Positions 60,590 through 62,125 of a DNA stretch of 62,125 nt are shown here, in pieces. Made by a program: the position numbers and the translations under genes. The first letter of the stretch is position 1. Every line of letters begins with the position of its first letter. The notes under the pieces are model-generated. The model ran no database searches and was not told where the DNA came from. It worked only from the letters and a program-made list of their open reading frames with translations. The stretch comes from Bacteroides sp. Its GTDB lineage: Bacteria > Bacteroidota > Bacteroidia > Bacteroidales > Muribaculaceae. The DNA lies in contig JAAVCH010000018.1 of assembly GCA_014802425.1 (NCBI GenBank), forward strand, positions 16,597-78,721. The letters are read 5' to 3'.

Positions 60590-62125
<1,536 letters not shown>

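Overview
The window reads as a chromosome segment of a GC-rich member of the Bacteroidales, most likely Muribaculaceae (S24-7). The reasons are the Bacteroidota-type promoters (TTTG, 19-21 nt, TAnnTTTG), the near absence of Shine-Dalgarno sequences, type IX secretion-type C-termini, BspA-like LRR proteins, TonB receptors with DUF4876/DUF6850-type partners, a GlsB-type glycine lipid acyltransferase and a type-B succinate dehydrogenase/fumarate reductase. The family-level call is an inference from gene content; no database search was run.

Layout. 1-3.3 kb: sdhCAB operon (minus strand; sdhB runs off the window). 3.5-5.2 kb: AspT/YidE-type transporter, followed by a degenerate 32-bp tandem repeat. 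5.6-6.2 kb: tRNA-Arg(TCT) with its own promoter and terminator, then folK. 6.3-11.2 kb: rimP-nusA-infB. 11.3-18.3 kb: a compact set of phage head and DNA-packaging genes, split into two divergent transcription units (minus: scaffold-like, major capsid, 70-aa protein, neck/adaptor; plus: small terminase-like, large terminase, portal) around a symmetrical promoter-operator. No integrase, tail, lysis or replication gene accompanies it. 18.7-29.7 kb: surface sugar genes (CapD/FlaA1-like dehydratase; GlsB, LegB-like dehydratase, ATP-grasp, NeuB, NeuC, NeuA, MATE, GH3). 29.7-37.7 kb: probable operon of a PorZ-like propeller protein, LRR protein, trmB, mrp, outer-membrane phospholipase A and a GT2. 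37.7-41.7 kb: rdgB and leuS with tandem repeats at their 3' ends. 42-54 kb: secreted alpha/beta hydrolase, a TonB receptor/DUF4876/DUF6850/M16 peptidase operon, and a T9SS-type secreted protein. 54-59.2 kb: Rpn-type nuclease with a 12-bp repeat tail, secreted GH13 enzyme, panB, an S24 phage-type repressor, and a divergent gene resembling a phage neck protein. 59.3-62.1 kb: DcaP-like porin and the 3' part of gyrB.

The most unusual system is the phage-derived head/packaging module. The large terminase keeps both its ATPase and nuclease residues, the genes are intact, and the composition resembles the host. The two arms are transcribed away from a 73-bp palindromic control region whose promoter -7 elements sit symmetrically 24 bp either side of the centre. 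A second locus 40 kb away holds an S24 repressor and another neck-like protein. Together these suggest a domesticated capsid/packaging (gene-transfer-agent-like) system or an old, dispersed prophage; sequence alone does not decide between them.

Other points of interest are the nonulosonic acid cluster with a LegB-like enzyme but no visible LegC/LegH, a perfect 21-bp palindrome on the promoter of the TonB/M16 operon, an IS3-end-like 20-bp hairpin before the Rpn gene, and a recurring pattern of unrelated minisatellites placed at or just past gene stop codons.
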